Part shown: positions 51,761 to 61,003 of the stretch, piece after piece
How positions within the stretch are numbered: position 1 is the stretch's first letter
Layout of the letters: the number at the start of each line of letters is the position of its first letter
From: CBDATA01 sp965202845
GTDB lineage: Bacteria; Acidobacteriota; Vicinamibacteria; Marinacidobacterales; Marinacidobacteraceae
Assembly: GCA_965202845.1 (NCBI GenBank)
Contig: OZ241856.1
Location: 620,001-684,000, forward strand
Direction: 5' to 3'
DNA: 64,000 nt
Notes under the pieces: generated by a model
Seen by the model: only the letters and a program-made list of their open reading frames with translations
Database searches by the model: none
Told to the model about the DNA's origin: nothing
Made by a program: the position numbers and the translations under genes

Positions 51761-53331
51761 CGACGCGAAAGACTCCGTCCCGGCTGCTCCGGTGGTCGGG
51801 AATTCTGGTGGGGGCGTTCTGCCTGCTGCCGCTGCTCTATCTCGCCTGGCGGGCGCTTTCCAGCGGCGGGCTCGCCGACGTGCTGCTCCGCCCCCGGAGC
51901 CTCGGCATCGCGGCGCGCACCCTGCTGCTGACCGGTTCGGTCGCGGCGAGTTCGGTGGTCCTGGGGCTGACGCTGGCGTGGCTCACCGCCCGCACCGACC
52001 TGCCGGGCCGGCGCTGGCTGACCGGGCTGCTCGCCGCCCCGCTCGCCGTCCCGTCGTACGTCGCGGCGTTCACGGTCATCACCGCGCTGGGCCCCCGCGG
52101 GCTGCTCCAGGGCGTCCTCGAACCGCTGACCGGCTGGGAGCGGCTGCCGGAAATCTACGGATTTCCCGGAGCGTTCCTGGTGCTGAGCGTCCTCAACTAC
52201 CCCTATGTGTTCCTCGCGGTCCGCGCCCGGCTTGCGGTGATGGACGCGGCGGTGGACGACGCGGCGCGGGCGCTCGGCGCCGGCCCCTTCCGCCGTTTCC
52301 GGGCGATCACCCTCCCCCTGCTCGCCGGGCCGCTCTGGTCGGGGGGGCTGCTCGCCGCGCTCTACACCCTGAGCGACTTCGGCGCGGTGTCCCTGCTCCG
52401 CTACGAGACCTTCACCTGGGCCATTTACAACCAGTATCGGGGTTCGCTCGACCGGCACACCGCGGCGGGGCTGGCGCTCCTGCTGGCGCTGGCGGCGCTC
52501 CTGCTGCTGCTGGGCGCCGAGCGCTTCCGGTCACGTTCCCCGGCGAGCGGCTCGGCGCGCGCCCGACCTCCGCAACCGGTCCGGTTGGGGCGGTTTCGCT
52601 GGCCGGCCTTCGCGCTCGCCCTCTCGACGCTGGTTCCGGCGCTTCTGCTTCCGGTCGGCGTCTGCCTCCACTGGCTGTTCCAGGCGCCCGCCGGCGTCGG
52701 CGCCGGACTCCTCGCGGCGTTCGGCCGCTCCGGGCTCGCCTCCACCCTGGCGGCGCTTGCGACTGCGGGGCTCGCCATCCCGGTGGCCTTCCTCGCCGCC
52801 CGGCATCCGTCGAAACGAACCTCGCTCCTCCGCGGCGTCGCCCACATCGGGTTCGGGCTTCCCGGCCTGGCGCTCGGACTGGCGCTGGTCCACTTCTCGG
52901 TGCGCTTCGCCCCGTTCCTCTATCAGAGCCTCGGCCTGCTGGTCTTCGCCTATGCGATCCATGCGCTGCCCCAGGGATTCGCCCCGCTGGAGGCCTGCCT
53001 CGCCCCGTTGAGTCCCCGCCTCGACGACGCCGCCCGCTCGCTGGGCGCCGGGTGGTTCCGCCGTCATCTCCGCATCACCCTGCCGCTCCTCCGGCCCGGC
53101 TTCGCCTCGGCGCTGGCGCTCGTGTTCCTGACCACCCTCAAGGAGCTTCCGGCGACCCTGATGCTGGCGCCCACCGGATTCCGCACCCTCGCCACCACCG
53201 TCTGGAGCGCCGCCGGGAACGTGGAGCTGGGGCGGGCCGCCGCCGCCTCGCTGCTGCTGCTGGGACTCGCGCTGGGGATGCTGCTGCTGGTCCTCCGTCC
53301 CAACCGGCCGCTGCGGCCCGCGGTGCGATGA
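51757..53331 (+). CDS. Iron(III)-type ABC transporter permease, fused double permease (FbpB-like), probable CTG start
   Basis: This is a 524-residue permease with about twelve membrane segments and two EAA loops: DAARALGAGPFRRFRAITLP near residue 165 and DAARSLGAGWFRRHLRITLP near residue 430. No ATG, GTG or TTG lies in frame before GTG 51808, which would start inside the first membrane helix. CTG 51757 overlaps the binding-protein stop as CTGA, has GGAG 5 nt upstream, and gives a basic N-terminus (TTRKTPSRLLRW) before the helix. I therefore take CTG as the start. The gene overlaps the ATPase gene by ATGA. Confidence 0.85.
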   Translation: MTTRKTPSRLLRWSGILVGAFCLLPLLYLAWRALSSGGLADVLLRPRSLGIAARTLLLTGSVAASSVVLGLTLAWLTARTDLPGRRWLTGLLAAPLAVPSYVAAFTVITALGPRGLLQGVLEPLTGWERLPEIYGFPGAFLVLSVLNYPYVFLAVRARLAVMDAAVDDAARALGAGPFRRFRAITLPLLAGPLWSGGLLAALYTLSDFGAVSLLRYETFTWAIYNQYRGSLDRHTAAGLALLLALAALLLLLGAERFRSRSPASGSARARPPQPVRLGRFRWPAFALALSTLVPALLLPVGVCLHWLFQAPAGVGAGLLAAFGRSGLASTLAALATAGLAIPVAFLAARHPSKRTSLLRGVAHIGFGLPGLALGLALVHFSVRFAPFLYQSLGLLVFAYAIHALPQGFAPLEACLAPLSPRLDDAARSLGAGWFRRHLRITLPLLRPGFASALALVFLTTLKELPATLMLAPTGFRTLATTVWSAAGNVELGRAAAASLLLLGLALGMLLLVLRPNRPLRPAVR

Positions 53332-54398
53332 GCGCTCTCGCCCTGGAGGTCCAGGGGGTCTCCAAAAGCTTCGTCGCCGACGGAGGGCGGGTCGTGCTGG
53401 AGGATCTGGACCTCGAGGTCGCGCCCGGGAGCCTCACCGCCATCCTGGGGCCTTCCGGGGGCGGCAAGACGACCCTGCTGCGGGTGATCTGCGGCCTCGA
53501 GGCCGCCGATTCCGGAGCCATTCGGCTCTTCGGCCGGGAGGTCGCCGGGCCGAAGGTCTTCGTCGCGCCGGAGGAGCGGCGGGTGGGCATCGTCTTCCAG
53601 GACTACGCGCTCTTTCCCCATCTCAGCGCGCTCCGCAACGTGGCGTTCGGCGTTCCGGGACCCGCCGGACTCGCCCGGGCCTGGGGCGCCCTCCAGCGGC
53701 TCGGCCTCTCCGACGTCGCCGACCGGCGTCCGGAAAAGCTCTCCGGCGGCGAACAGCAGCGGGTCGCCCTGGCCCGGGCGCTGGCGCCGGAGCCTTCGCT
53801 GCTCCTGCTGGACGAGCCGTTCTCGAACCTGGACGCGAGCCTCCGCGCCGGGGTGCGCTCCCAGGTGGCGTCGCTGCTGCGCCGGCTGGGAACCACCACC
53901 GTCCTGGTCACCCACGACCGGGAGGAGGCGTTTTCGCTCGCCGACCGGGTGGTTCTGCTGCTGGAGGGCCGGATCCGGGGCGCCGGGGCGCCCGAGGAGC
54001 TGGCGCGCCATCCGGGCAGCCGGGAGGCCGCCCGCTTTCTCGGCGAGACCAACCTGCTCCCGGGAACCAGCGACGGCCGGACCGCGGTCTGCGAGCTGGG
54101 CCGGCTGTCGCTGCTCGCCGGAGCGCCCGCCGGCCCGGTGGATGTGCTGCTGCCGCTGGACCGGTTCGAGGTCGCGCCCTTCGCCGGGGACGACCACCCG
54201 GCGGCGCCGGTGGTCGCCGCGCTGACCCGCGCCTCCTTCCACGGCCCCTACCAGATGCTGTCCGCCCGGCTGCCTTCCGGATTCGAGCTGACCATCCGCT
54301 CCCCGGCCCGCGAGACCCGGCAGGGACTCCTCCGACCCGGCCAGCGGGTGGGCCTCTCGGTGCGGGGGCCGGTGGCCGCTTTTCCGCCGGAACCCTGA
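53328..54398 (+). CDS. Iron(III)-type ABC transporter ATPase (FbpC-like)
   Basis: This is a 356-residue ATPase. Walker A is GPSGGGKTTLL, the Q-loop is in GIVFQDYALFPHL, the signature is LSGGEQQRVALARAL, Walker B is LLLLDEPFSNLDASLR and the H-loop is VTHDREEAFSLADR. A C-terminal regulatory domain follows (VDVLLPLDRFEVAPF). It powers uptake through the double permease encoded just before it. ATG 53328 overlaps the permease stop. Confidence 0.9.
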   Translation: MSALALEVQGVSKSFVADGGRVVLEDLDLEVAPGSLTAILGPSGGGKTTLLRVICGLEAADSGAIRLFGREVAGPKVFVAPEERRVGIVFQDYALFPHLSALRNVAFGVPGPAGLARAWGALQRLGLSDVADRRPEKLSGGEQQRVALARALAPEPSLLLLDEPFSNLDASLRAGVRSQVASLLRRLGTTTVLVTHDREEAFSLADRVVLLLEGRIRGAGAPEELARHPGSREAARFLGETNLLPGTSDGRTAVCELGRLSLLAGAPAGPVDVLLPLDRFEVAPFAGDDHPAAPVVAALTRASFHGPYQMLSARLPSGFELTIRSPARETRQGLLRPGQRVGLSVRGPVAAFPPEP

Positions 54399-54423
54399 GA
54401 AGGGGCATACTCGTCGGGTCCCC

Positions 54424-55281
54424 ATGGCTCGGCGGTTCGCGCTTCTCCTCCTGTCCGCGGCTTCCTGTGGCGGCGACGGGGAGCACCCCTGGAACGCGCT
54501 CGACGCCGAGCGCCCCATCCCGGCGCACGACAGCGTGTTCATCGAGGAACTCACCTGGATGGAGGTCCGGGACCGCATCCGGGGCGGCGCCACCACCGCG
54601 ATCGTGGCGACCGGCGGCATCGAGCAGAACGGCCCCTTCGTGGTCACCGGCAAGCACAACGTGGTGCTGCGCGCCACCACCGAGGCCATCGCCCGCCGGC
54701 TGGGGAACGCGCTGGTCGCGCCGATCCTCAAGCTGGTGCCCGAGGGCGACCACGATCCCCCGACCGGGCACATGCGGTTTCCGGGAACCATCGGCCTCAG
54801 CCGGGAGACCTTCGAGATGGTGGTGTTCGACGTCTCCCGGAGCCTCGCGGTCAGCGGGTTCACCGACCTGATGCTGATCGGGGACAGCGGCGGCAACCAG
54901 GCCGGCATGGCGGCGGTCGCCGAGCGCTGGAACGCGAATCCGCCGCATCCGGGCGTCCGCTTGCACCACATCCCCGAGTACTACTCCGAGGACCTCTGGA
55001 GCTTCGAGCAGCTCAAGGAGCTCGGCATCCACCAGCAGCCGGACGTACAGTCCGCCTCCCGCGCCGGCATCCATGACGACTACCACTACGACGCCATCAT
55101 GGCCACGGTGGACCCGGATTCGATCCGCACCAGCGAGCGCCGTCGGGCCGGCCTCTTCGAGATCAACGGGGTTCCTCTGGACCCCCTCGAGGAGACCATC
55201 GCCAACGGCCACGCGCTGGCGGCGCGGCGGGCGGAGATCGCCATCGCCGCGTTCCGGGAGTCGCTCGCCCGCTCCCGTTGA
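54424..55281 (+). CDS. Creatininase family protein with lipoprotein-like N-terminus
   Basis: This is a 285-residue protein. An N-terminal ALLLLSAASCGGDGE suggests a lipoprotein. The creatininase fold is shown by FIEELTWMEVRDRI, TGGIEQNGPFVVTGKHN (metal-binding Glu and His), DHDPPTGHMRFPGTIGL and LIGDSGGNQAGM. These enzymes hydrolyse cyclic or linear amides with two metal ions; relatives act on creatinine or on ring-opened cofactors. The substrate is unknown. It begins 25 nt after the iron-type importer and may share its transcript. Confidence 0.83.
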   Translation: MARRFALLLLSAASCGGDGEHPWNALDAERPIPAHDSVFIEELTWMEVRDRIRGGATTAIVATGGIEQNGPFVVTGKHNVVLRATTEAIARRLGNALVAPILKLVPEGDHDPPTGHMRFPGTIGLSRETFEMVVFDVSRSLAVSGFTDLMLIGDSGGNQAGMAAVAERWNANPPHPGVRLHHIPEYYSEDLWSFEQLKELGIHQQPDVQSASRAGIHDDYHYDAIMATVDPDSIRTSERRRAGLFEINGVPLDPLEETIANGHALAARRAEIAIAAFRESLARSR

Positions 55282-55287
55282 GCGCCG

Positions 55288-56772
55288 CTACTTCCGCAGC
55301 CGGGGCCAGAGCGGCTCGCCGGTCGTCGTCACAAGCGCCCGATCGGCCCGGAACCGGGGCGTCTCGTCGCCTCCCAGGCGTTCGAGGATTCGGGCGCAGG
55401 AGCCGGGCATGACCGGCGCCAGCAGCGCCGCGGCGACCCGGGTGGCTTCCGCCGCCTCGTAGAGCGCCTCGTCCAGCCGCTCGCCCGCCTCCGGATCCCC
55501 GGCGAGCTTCCACGGCGCCCGCCGGGTCAGGAATTCGTTCACCGCCGAGACGATTCCGAACGCCTCGTCGGCGCCCCGGTGCAGCGCGAGATCGTCCATC
55601 GCCTCCTGGTGGCGCTCCACCGCCGCGCCCACCAGTTCGGGAAGGCTGGAGCGTCCCGAGGGCGCGAGCCGGCCGTCCCGGTAGCGGGCGGCCATCGTGG
55701 TGATCCGGCTCACCAGGTTGCCAAGCGAGTTGGCGAGGTCGGCGTCGTAGCGGGCTTCGAAGCGATCCCACGAGAAGTCTCCGTCCTGACCGTAGGGAAT
55801 CTCGCGCACCAGGTAGAGCCGGAGCGCGTCGGCGCCGAAGTGCTCCGCCGCCTCCAGCGGATCCACCACCTTCCCCAGCGATTTGCTCATGCGCTGGCCG
55901 CCGAAGTTCACGAAGCCGTGCCCGAAAACCATACGGGGCAGGGCGAGGCCCGCCGACATGAGCATCGCCGGCCAGATCACCGCGTGGAAGCGGGTGATGT
56001 CCTTGCCGACGATGTGGACATCCGCCGGCCAGCGCCGCTCCCAGCCCGGCTCGTCGGCGCCGTACCCGGTGGCGGAGAGGTAGTTGGTCAGCGCGTCGAA
56101 CCAGACATAGACCACGCTTTCCGGATCGAAGGGAACCGGAATGCCCCAACCCGACCCCGGCCGGCTCACCGAGAGGTCCGAGAGCCCGCCCTCGAGCAGC
56201 TGCGCCATCTCGTTCCGCCGGATGCCGGGAGAGAGGAAGCGGGGCTGCTCCTCGTAGAGCCGCACCAGCCGGTCGCGGAAGGCGGAGAGGCGGAAAAAGT
56301 GGTTCTTCTCCCGGATCCAGTCCGGTTTCGACTGATGCGTCGGGCACTCGCCGTCCACCAGATCCTTCTCCTGCTTGAACGATTCGCAGGAGACGCAGTA
56401 CCAGCCCTCGTAGACGCCTTCGTAGAGGTCGCCGGCGTCCCGGATGCGGGTCAGCAGCTTGCGCACCGCGGCGTGATGGCGCGGTTCGCTGGTGCGGATG
56501 AAGTCGTCGAACGAGATGTCGAGGCGGCGCCAGACCTCGCGGAAGGTGTCCTCCATCCGATCGCAGTAGGCGAGCGGGTCCAGCCCCAGTTCCTCGCCCC
56601 GGCGGCGGACGTTCGCCGAATGCTCGTCGTTCCCCATCAGGAAGTGGGCAGCCACGCCCCGGCGCCGCTTGTAGCGGGCGATCACGTCGGCGGTGATCTT
56701 CTCGTAGGCGGTGCCGAGATGAGGCTTCGAGTTCACATAATCAATGGCGGTGGTGAGGTAGAAGCGTTCCAT
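55288..56772 (-). CDS. metG: Methionyl-tRNA synthetase
   Basis: This is a 494-residue class I synthetase. The HIGH motif reads KPHLGTAYE near residue 16, and KMSKS reads RMSKSLGKV near residue 296. A zinc-knuckle-like region has CVSCE, then ECPTH near residue 145. An anticodon-binding helical domain follows (LANSLGNLVSRITTMA). It charges tRNA-Met. The C-terminal EMAP-like dimerisation domain of some MetRS is absent, which is normal for the shorter bacterial type. It is convergent with the creatininase gene. Confidence 0.95.
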   Translation of the reverse strand: MERFYLTTAIDYVNSKPHLGTAYEKITADVIARYKRRRGVAAHFLMGNDEHSANVRRRGEELGLDPLAYCDRMEDTFREVWRRLDISFDDFIRTSEPRHHAAVRKLLTRIRDAGDLYEGVYEGWYCVSCESFKQEKDLVDGECPTHQSKPDWIREKNHFFRLSAFRDRLVRLYEEQPRFLSPGIRRNEMAQLLEGGLSDLSVSRPGSGWGIPVPFDPESVVYVWFDALTNYLSATGYGADEPGWERRWPADVHIVGKDITRFHAVIWPAMLMSAGLALPRMVFGHGFVNFGGQRMSKSLGKVVDPLEAAEHFGADALRLYLVREIPYGQDGDFSWDRFEARYDADLANSLGNLVSRITTMAARYRDGRLAPSGRSSLPELVGAAVERHQEAMDDLALHRGADEAFGIVSAVNEFLTRRAPWKLAGDPEAGERLDEALYEAAEATRVAAALLAPVMPGSCARILERLGGDETPRFRADRALVTTTGEPLWPRLRK

Positions 56773-56941
56773 CGGCGCGGAATTCTACGCAGCGCGCGGA
56801 AATCCGCCAGACCCGCTCCCCGCCCTGCACTACGCTTCCCATTGACTTCTGACAAAAACGACCCGGCGCGGCATGCCCCTTCGCGGCCTGCCCCTTCGCA
56901 TCGTGGAGCGCGCCTTGCCCGTTTCGGCGACCTGATGCGGA

Positions 56942-57223
56942 TTGGCCATGGCGTTCTTTTTGTCTGAATCGAGGGGAACAACCATTGTCGGATTGGGAGC
57001 GAATACCATGGGAAGCGTGCTGATGCTTGTGCCCCCGCTAGACACGCAACGGCGGATTGCTCGGTTCCTGGATGGGAAAACCGCCGGGATGAGTCGGCTT
57101 CGGGATCGGATCGTCCAGTCGATGGACCGGCTGCATGCATGCCGCTCGGCGCTGATCATGGCCGCCGTCACCGGACGGCTCGCAGTGGATACTCCTTCCG
57201 TGATGAGGGAAATCCCCGCATGA
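56942..57223 (+). pseudogene. C-terminal fragment of a type I restriction specificity subunit (HsdS)
   Basis: The short frame reads NTMGSVLMLVPPLDTQRRIARFLDGKTA, then DRIVQSMDRLHACRSALI and AAVTGRLAVD. This is the conserved coiled-coil end of HsdS proteins, which set the recognition site of type I restriction enzymes. The target-recognition domains are absent: a stop at 56933-56935 closes the frame upstream. No hsdM or hsdR is in the window. It overlaps the following XRE-ImmA/IrrE gene by ATGA, so it may still serve as its leader. Confidence 0.75.
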
Positions 57224-58371
57224 TCCGGGTGGCCGTCCGGCCGGAAGTCCTTCGCTGGGCCCGGGAGCGCGCCGGACTCGGATTGGCCGACCTGCGGGGC
57301 AGGTTCCCGAAATTGGGGGAGTGGGAAAGCGCGGCGGGCCGGCCCACGATGAGGCAGCTGCAGGACTTCGCCAGGGCGACCCGGACGCCCTACGGGTTTC
57401 TCTTCCTGCCGGAGCCGCCGTCGATGCGCTTGCCGTTCGCCGACTTCCGCACGGTCGAAAGCCGACGTCCCCAGGGAATCAGCCCGGATTTGATGGACAC
57501 CGTCCATCTCATGCTTCGGCGGCAGGCATGGCTGCGGGAAGAGCGAATGGAGGCCGACGAGGAGCCTGCGGACTTCGTCGGCAGCGCGTCGCTTTCGGAC
57601 GACCCGGCGGCGATCGGGCGTGACATGCGGCGAACGCTCGGACTGGTGGACGGCTGGGCGAACCGGGCGCCGACCTGGACGGCCGCCGTGGGCGAACTGC
57701 GCCGGGCCATCGAAGCGAGCGGCGTCATGGCGGTGATCAACGGCGTCGTCGGCAACAACACCCGCCGCAAGCTGGATGTGGGCGAATTCCGCGGCTTCGC
57801 CCTGAGCGATCCCCACGCTCCGCTGATCTTCGTCAACGGCGCGGACGCGAAGTCCGCCCAGATGTTCACCCTCGCGCACGAATTGGCGCATCTGTGGTTG
57901 GGCGAAGCGGGCGAAGGGCTGTCCGGCTTCCAGGGACTCCAGCCGGTCGGCGGAGACGTGGAGCGCTTTTGCGACCGGGCGGCAGCCGAATTCCTCGTTC
58001 CCGCAGCCGCCATGCGCGCCGCATGGCGTTCGGTCGCCGAGCGCAGCGAGCCCCTGAAACTCCTGGCCGGACGCTTCAAGGTCAGCCCGATTGTGATGGG
58101 ACGGCGAGCCATGGATCTGGGCTTGATGAAACGCGAGGACTTTTTCAGCTTCCACCGCGAATACACGCAAGGGGAACACCGGGACAGGCGGACAGGCGGA
58201 GGAGATTTCTACAACAACCAAGACAACCGCGTGGGCCGGCTGTTCGCTTCCCGTCTGATTCGGGCGGCCGCGGAAGGGCGCATCGGCTTCAAGGAGGCCT
58301 ACGACCTGACCGGACTGCACGGCGGCACGTTCCAGGAATACGCCCGCAAGCTCGGAATAACGCTGCCGTGA
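57220..58371 (+). CDS. XRE-family HTH fused to ImmA/IrrE metallopeptidase
   Basis: This is a 383-residue protein. A degenerate N-terminal XRE-like region covers about residues 8-60 (VLRWARERAGLGLADLRGRF...MRQLQDFARATR). The ImmA/IrrE domain has the zinc motif FTLAHELAHLWLG near residue 222 and the third ligand near ERFCDRAAAEFLVP. Such proteins act as phage or stress regulators that cleave a partner repressor, or as antitoxin-like partners of a DUF4411 PIN protein. The following gene is the broken start of such a PIN protein, overlapping by GTGA. Confidence 0.85.
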   Translation: MIRVAVRPEVLRWARERAGLGLADLRGRFPKLGEWESAAGRPTMRQLQDFARATRTPYGFLFLPEPPSMRLPFADFRTVESRRPQGISPDLMDTVHLMLRRQAWLREERMEADEEPADFVGSASLSDDPAAIGRDMRRTLGLVDGWANRAPTWTAAVGELRRAIEASGVMAVINGVVGNNTRRKLDVGEFRGFALSDPHAPLIFVNGADAKSAQMFTLAHELAHLWLGEAGEGLSGFQGLQPVGGDVERFCDRAAAEFLVPAAAMRAAWRSVAERSEPLKLLAGRFKVSPIVMGRRAMDLGLMKREDFFSFHREYTQGEHRDRRTGGGDFYNNQDNRVGRLFASRLIRAAAEGRIGFKEAYDLTGLHGGTFQEYARKLGITLP

Positions 58372-58434
58372 AATCGCCTCCCGGGTATCTCATCGATTCC
58401 GACGTTCTGATCACCGCGAAGAAATCGCTACTAT
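58368..58434 (+). pseudogene. N-terminal stub of a DUF4411 PIN-domain toxin
   Basis: The frame from GTG 58368 reads KSPPGYLIDSDVLITAKK, the conserved start of DUF4411 PIN proteins with the first catalytic Asp. The family's next residues (R-Y-Y) follow in the +1 frame at about 58427-58435. After that the sequence becomes the 3' end of the convergent GIY-YIG gene. So a frameshift and loss of the remaining 130 or so codons have removed the nuclease. Its usual partner, the XRE-ImmA/IrrE gene, is intact and overlaps by 4 nt. Confidence 0.65.
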
Positions 58435-58435
58435 G

Positions 58436-59593
58436 TCATTCGTGGGCCTTCATGCTGTCCACCAGTTGCGCCAGCGCGTCGAGGAACGCCGGGTCATATT
58501 CGTCCCGGGTGTGGTTATTGTTCCAAAGTCCGCTGCTTCGAACCAGTTCCCGATCGCAATAGCGGCCCAGCCATGAGTCGGAAGGGGGATCGAGGGGCTG
58601 TTTGCCGGAATTGCTGAGCAGGGCGATCGCCTGTCTCTCGATGTAGCTGCGCCGATTCTCCGGACCCGGTTCGTCCTCGATGGCGAGCCAGAGGAACGGC
58701 ATCCCGCCGATCCCTGCGCTGACGACTCTCTCCAGGGGCATTTCGCGTTTCCGTATCTCGTGCGACGCTGAACTGCGATGCTTTTCCCAGGACGGGCAAT
58801 CCAGGCCATCCCGTTCGATGAGAGCCGCTCCCACCAACCGCCTGAAAACGGAGCCTCGGTGGTTGCCTCCACCGGAGCTGCGGATCCCCCGATGCTGCCG
58901 CAAGCGTTTCCAGAGCGTGGATTTTTCACCTGCGTTGAGCGCGTGTGTGCCGACCCGCGTGATGCGTGGGCCGCTGCCGGTGTCAGTACGGGATTCGCCG
59001 GGTTCGCCGAAGAAGTAGACCCCGCGTTCGGGCCATTGCATACGACCGGAACATGCGGAGAGCTGGCGCCATCCGTTCAAGCGACGCGCAAGCGTATCCA
59101 GAAGAGAATAGAACCGCTTCAGATCATCAAGGCGCGATCCCTTCATTCCGGGACGCGATTCCCGCAGCGCACGGGAAGCCGGTTGTTCCGGCGACTCGAA
59201 TTGCGGCTGGCGGACCGCTTCGAAGGATCTCTTCAGGGAAGCGGCGGGCTGTTCCGGTTTCAAGACGCCAGTCTTGATTCTGTGTTCGCAGTCGTATTCT
59301 TCAACCCGGCAACCCTGTTCCTTAAGGAATCGATTTGTGACTTTCTCTCCACCTGAAAATTTCAGTTCCTTGCGATCTTTACCGGTCGCGGCCGTGAACG
59401 CCCAGCCGACTAATTCCTTGGGAGGCAAGTGTCCATTTTTCGTGAGCACGTAGTACTTCTTGCCCCTCTCCAGAGGGATTTTTCCACTGTGCAGAAGATG
59501 GATCGCCTGCTCAATGTGATGCTTTTTGATGTGTTTCCTCATGTCTGTGAGGTTTATGCGAATTGGTCCCGGTTTCGGGAAAATGGGTTTCAT
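58436..59593 (-). CDS. GIY-YIG nuclease-like protein with N-terminal DNA-binding-like domain
   Basis: This is a 385-residue protein. The N-terminal part (HIEQAIHLLHSGKIPLERGKK, YYVLTKNGHLPPKELVGWAF) resembles a domain found with McrA-type and GIY-YIG nucleases. The C-terminal region has GVYFFGEPGESR, RITRVGTHAL, STLWKRLRQHRG and NHRGSVFRRLVG, the layout of a GIY-YIG-type fold with R, H and N as likely catalytic residues. It is probably a restriction-type nuclease; no methyltransferase is next to it. GC content is lower than the host. ATG 59593 is chosen; ATG 59542 is an alternative. Confidence 0.72.
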   Translation of the reverse strand: MKPIFPKPGPIRINLTDMRKHIKKHHIEQAIHLLHSGKIPLERGKKYYVLTKNGHLPPKELVGWAFTAATGKDRKELKFSGGEKVTNRFLKEQGCRVEEYDCEHRIKTGVLKPEQPAASLKRSFEAVRQPQFESPEQPASRALRESRPGMKGSRLDDLKRFYSLLDTLARRLNGWRQLSACSGRMQWPERGVYFFGEPGESRTDTGSGPRITRVGTHALNAGEKSTLWKRLRQHRGIRSSGGGNHRGSVFRRLVGAALIERDGLDCPSWEKHRSSASHEIRKREMPLERVVSAGIGGMPFLWLAIEDEPGPENRRSYIERQAIALLSNSGKQPLDPPSDSWLGRYCDRELVRSSGLWNNNHTRDEYDPAFLDALAQLVDSMKAHE

Positions 59594-59609
59594 GCTGGAA
59601 ATCTCCGAG

Positions 59610-60941
59610 CTATCGCTCTTGGCGGGGGATGAGCAGCAGGCGCTCGGCGCGCGGGTCGATGTACCAGGCGCCCTCGCCGTCGAAGAGGGCGTCCTCCTCC
59701 AGCGCGATGCGCACCTCCTGGCCTCCCCATTCGGGAACCGGAACCCGGGCGTTCAGCTCGATGGAGTGGGCGGTCATCGGAAAGAGCGGGTAATCGCCCT
59801 TGCCGGGAACCCCGTCCTGGCGGTCCCACAGGCCGATGGTGGGGCCGGCGGCGTGGCCGTGGAAGCCGATCGGGTGGGTGTAGATGGACGCCTGGATCCC
59901 CTCCACGCTGGCCCGCTCGAGGGCGGCGCCCAGAATCTCGTTGCCGGTGCGCCCCGCCACGAACTCGTCGGTGAGGATGTCCTGGAGCCGGTTCCCGACG
60001 GCGAGCGCCTCCCGCAGCCCCCGGGGAGCGTCGGTCTCGCCGGGGCGCAGCACATAGGCGTTCATCTGGGTGTCGGTGTTCAGGCGGAGGTAGGTGATCC
60101 CGAAGTCGACGTGGATCAGGTCGCCGGGGAGGATCGTGTTCGGCGGCGGACGGGCGGAGTAGTCCTCGCGCAACTCGTCCGCCCCGGTCTGATGACGCTG
60201 CACCGAGACCCCCGGCTGGAACCAGGTCTGGAGCTTGAGCTCCCGGATCGTCTCCCGATACCACCAGGAGAGATCCTCGGTGGTGGTGGCGCCCGGCTGG
60301 ATCACTTCGCCGGAGAGCCCCCGGGAGAGGATCCAGCGGGCCAGCCGCACCACGCCGGGATACACCTCCATCTCCTCCGGGGTCCGGGTTTCGAGCCAGG
60401 CGATGGCGAGCCGCTCCACCGGAGTCACCCGGCTGGCCAGCTCCGGCCCCAGCACCTCCCGGAGCGCCTGGTTCTCGCTCGCGGTGAAGCCGTCCGCCAG
60501 CCCGAAGTCCTCCGACCAGTTGATGCCGATGACCTCCGGGTCCCGTTCGCGCACCAGCTCGGCCACCCGCGCCCACTGGTCGGGCTGCGATTCCGGATCC
60601 CACGCCCGCGGGATGCCTCCGATGTCGTAGCGCGCCACCGCGAGTCGCTCTACCCCCTCTCCCGGCCCCCGGTCGTGGAACAGCAACACCGTGCGCCGCC
60701 GCGCCGCGAGCCAGGTGTACGGCAGCATGGTGCGGATCACCGGGTCCTCGTTGTACTCGCGCGCCGCCACGATCCACAGGTCCACTCCCTCCCGGCGCAT
60801 GATCTCCGGCAGCACGGTCTCGAAGCGGATTTCCAGCCAGCGGTCCACCAGTGCCGCCCGCTCCCGCATCGGCAGGACGCTCGGCTGCGCCGGGGCCAGC
60901 GTGGCCAGAAGGAGAAGGAACGGAACGAGGCGCATGGTCAT
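59610..60941 (-). CDS. M24 family metallopeptidase (Xaa-Pro aminopeptidase-like), exported
   Basis: This is a 443-residue protein with a signal peptide (RLVPFLLLLATLAPAQ). The creatinase/prolidase fold supplies five metal ligands: Asp in LIHVDFGITY, Asp in NTDTQMNAYV, His in HPIGFHGHAAGP, Glu in HSIELNARV and Glu in RIALEEDAL. Family members cleave the bond before proline at a peptide N-terminus. The signal peptide suggests a periplasmic site. It lies 16 nt after the GIY-YIG gene on the same strand and diverges from the amidohydrolase gene. Confidence 0.85.
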   Translation of the reverse strand: MTMRLVPFLLLLATLAPAQPSVLPMRERAALVDRWLEIRFETVLPEIMRREGVDLWIVAAREYNEDPVIRTMLPYTWLAARRRTVLLFHDRGPGEGVERLAVARYDIGGIPRAWDPESQPDQWARVAELVRERDPEVIGINWSEDFGLADGFTASENQALREVLGPELASRVTPVERLAIAWLETRTPEEMEVYPGVVRLARWILSRGLSGEVIQPGATTTEDLSWWYRETIRELKLQTWFQPGVSVQRHQTGADELREDYSARPPPNTILPGDLIHVDFGITYLRLNTDTQMNAYVLRPGETDAPRGLREALAVGNRLQDILTDEFVAGRTGNEILGAALERASVEGIQASIYTHPIGFHGHAAGPTIGLWDRQDGVPGKGDYPLFPMTAHSIELNARVPVPEWGGQEVRIALEEDALFDGEGAWYIDPRAERLLLIPRQER

Positions 60942-61003
60942 GGCGGCGGACTCCCTGGGAAGCGGGGAGAATACCGGTAGACTCGAAACCCGGAGGCGCT
61001 TCC

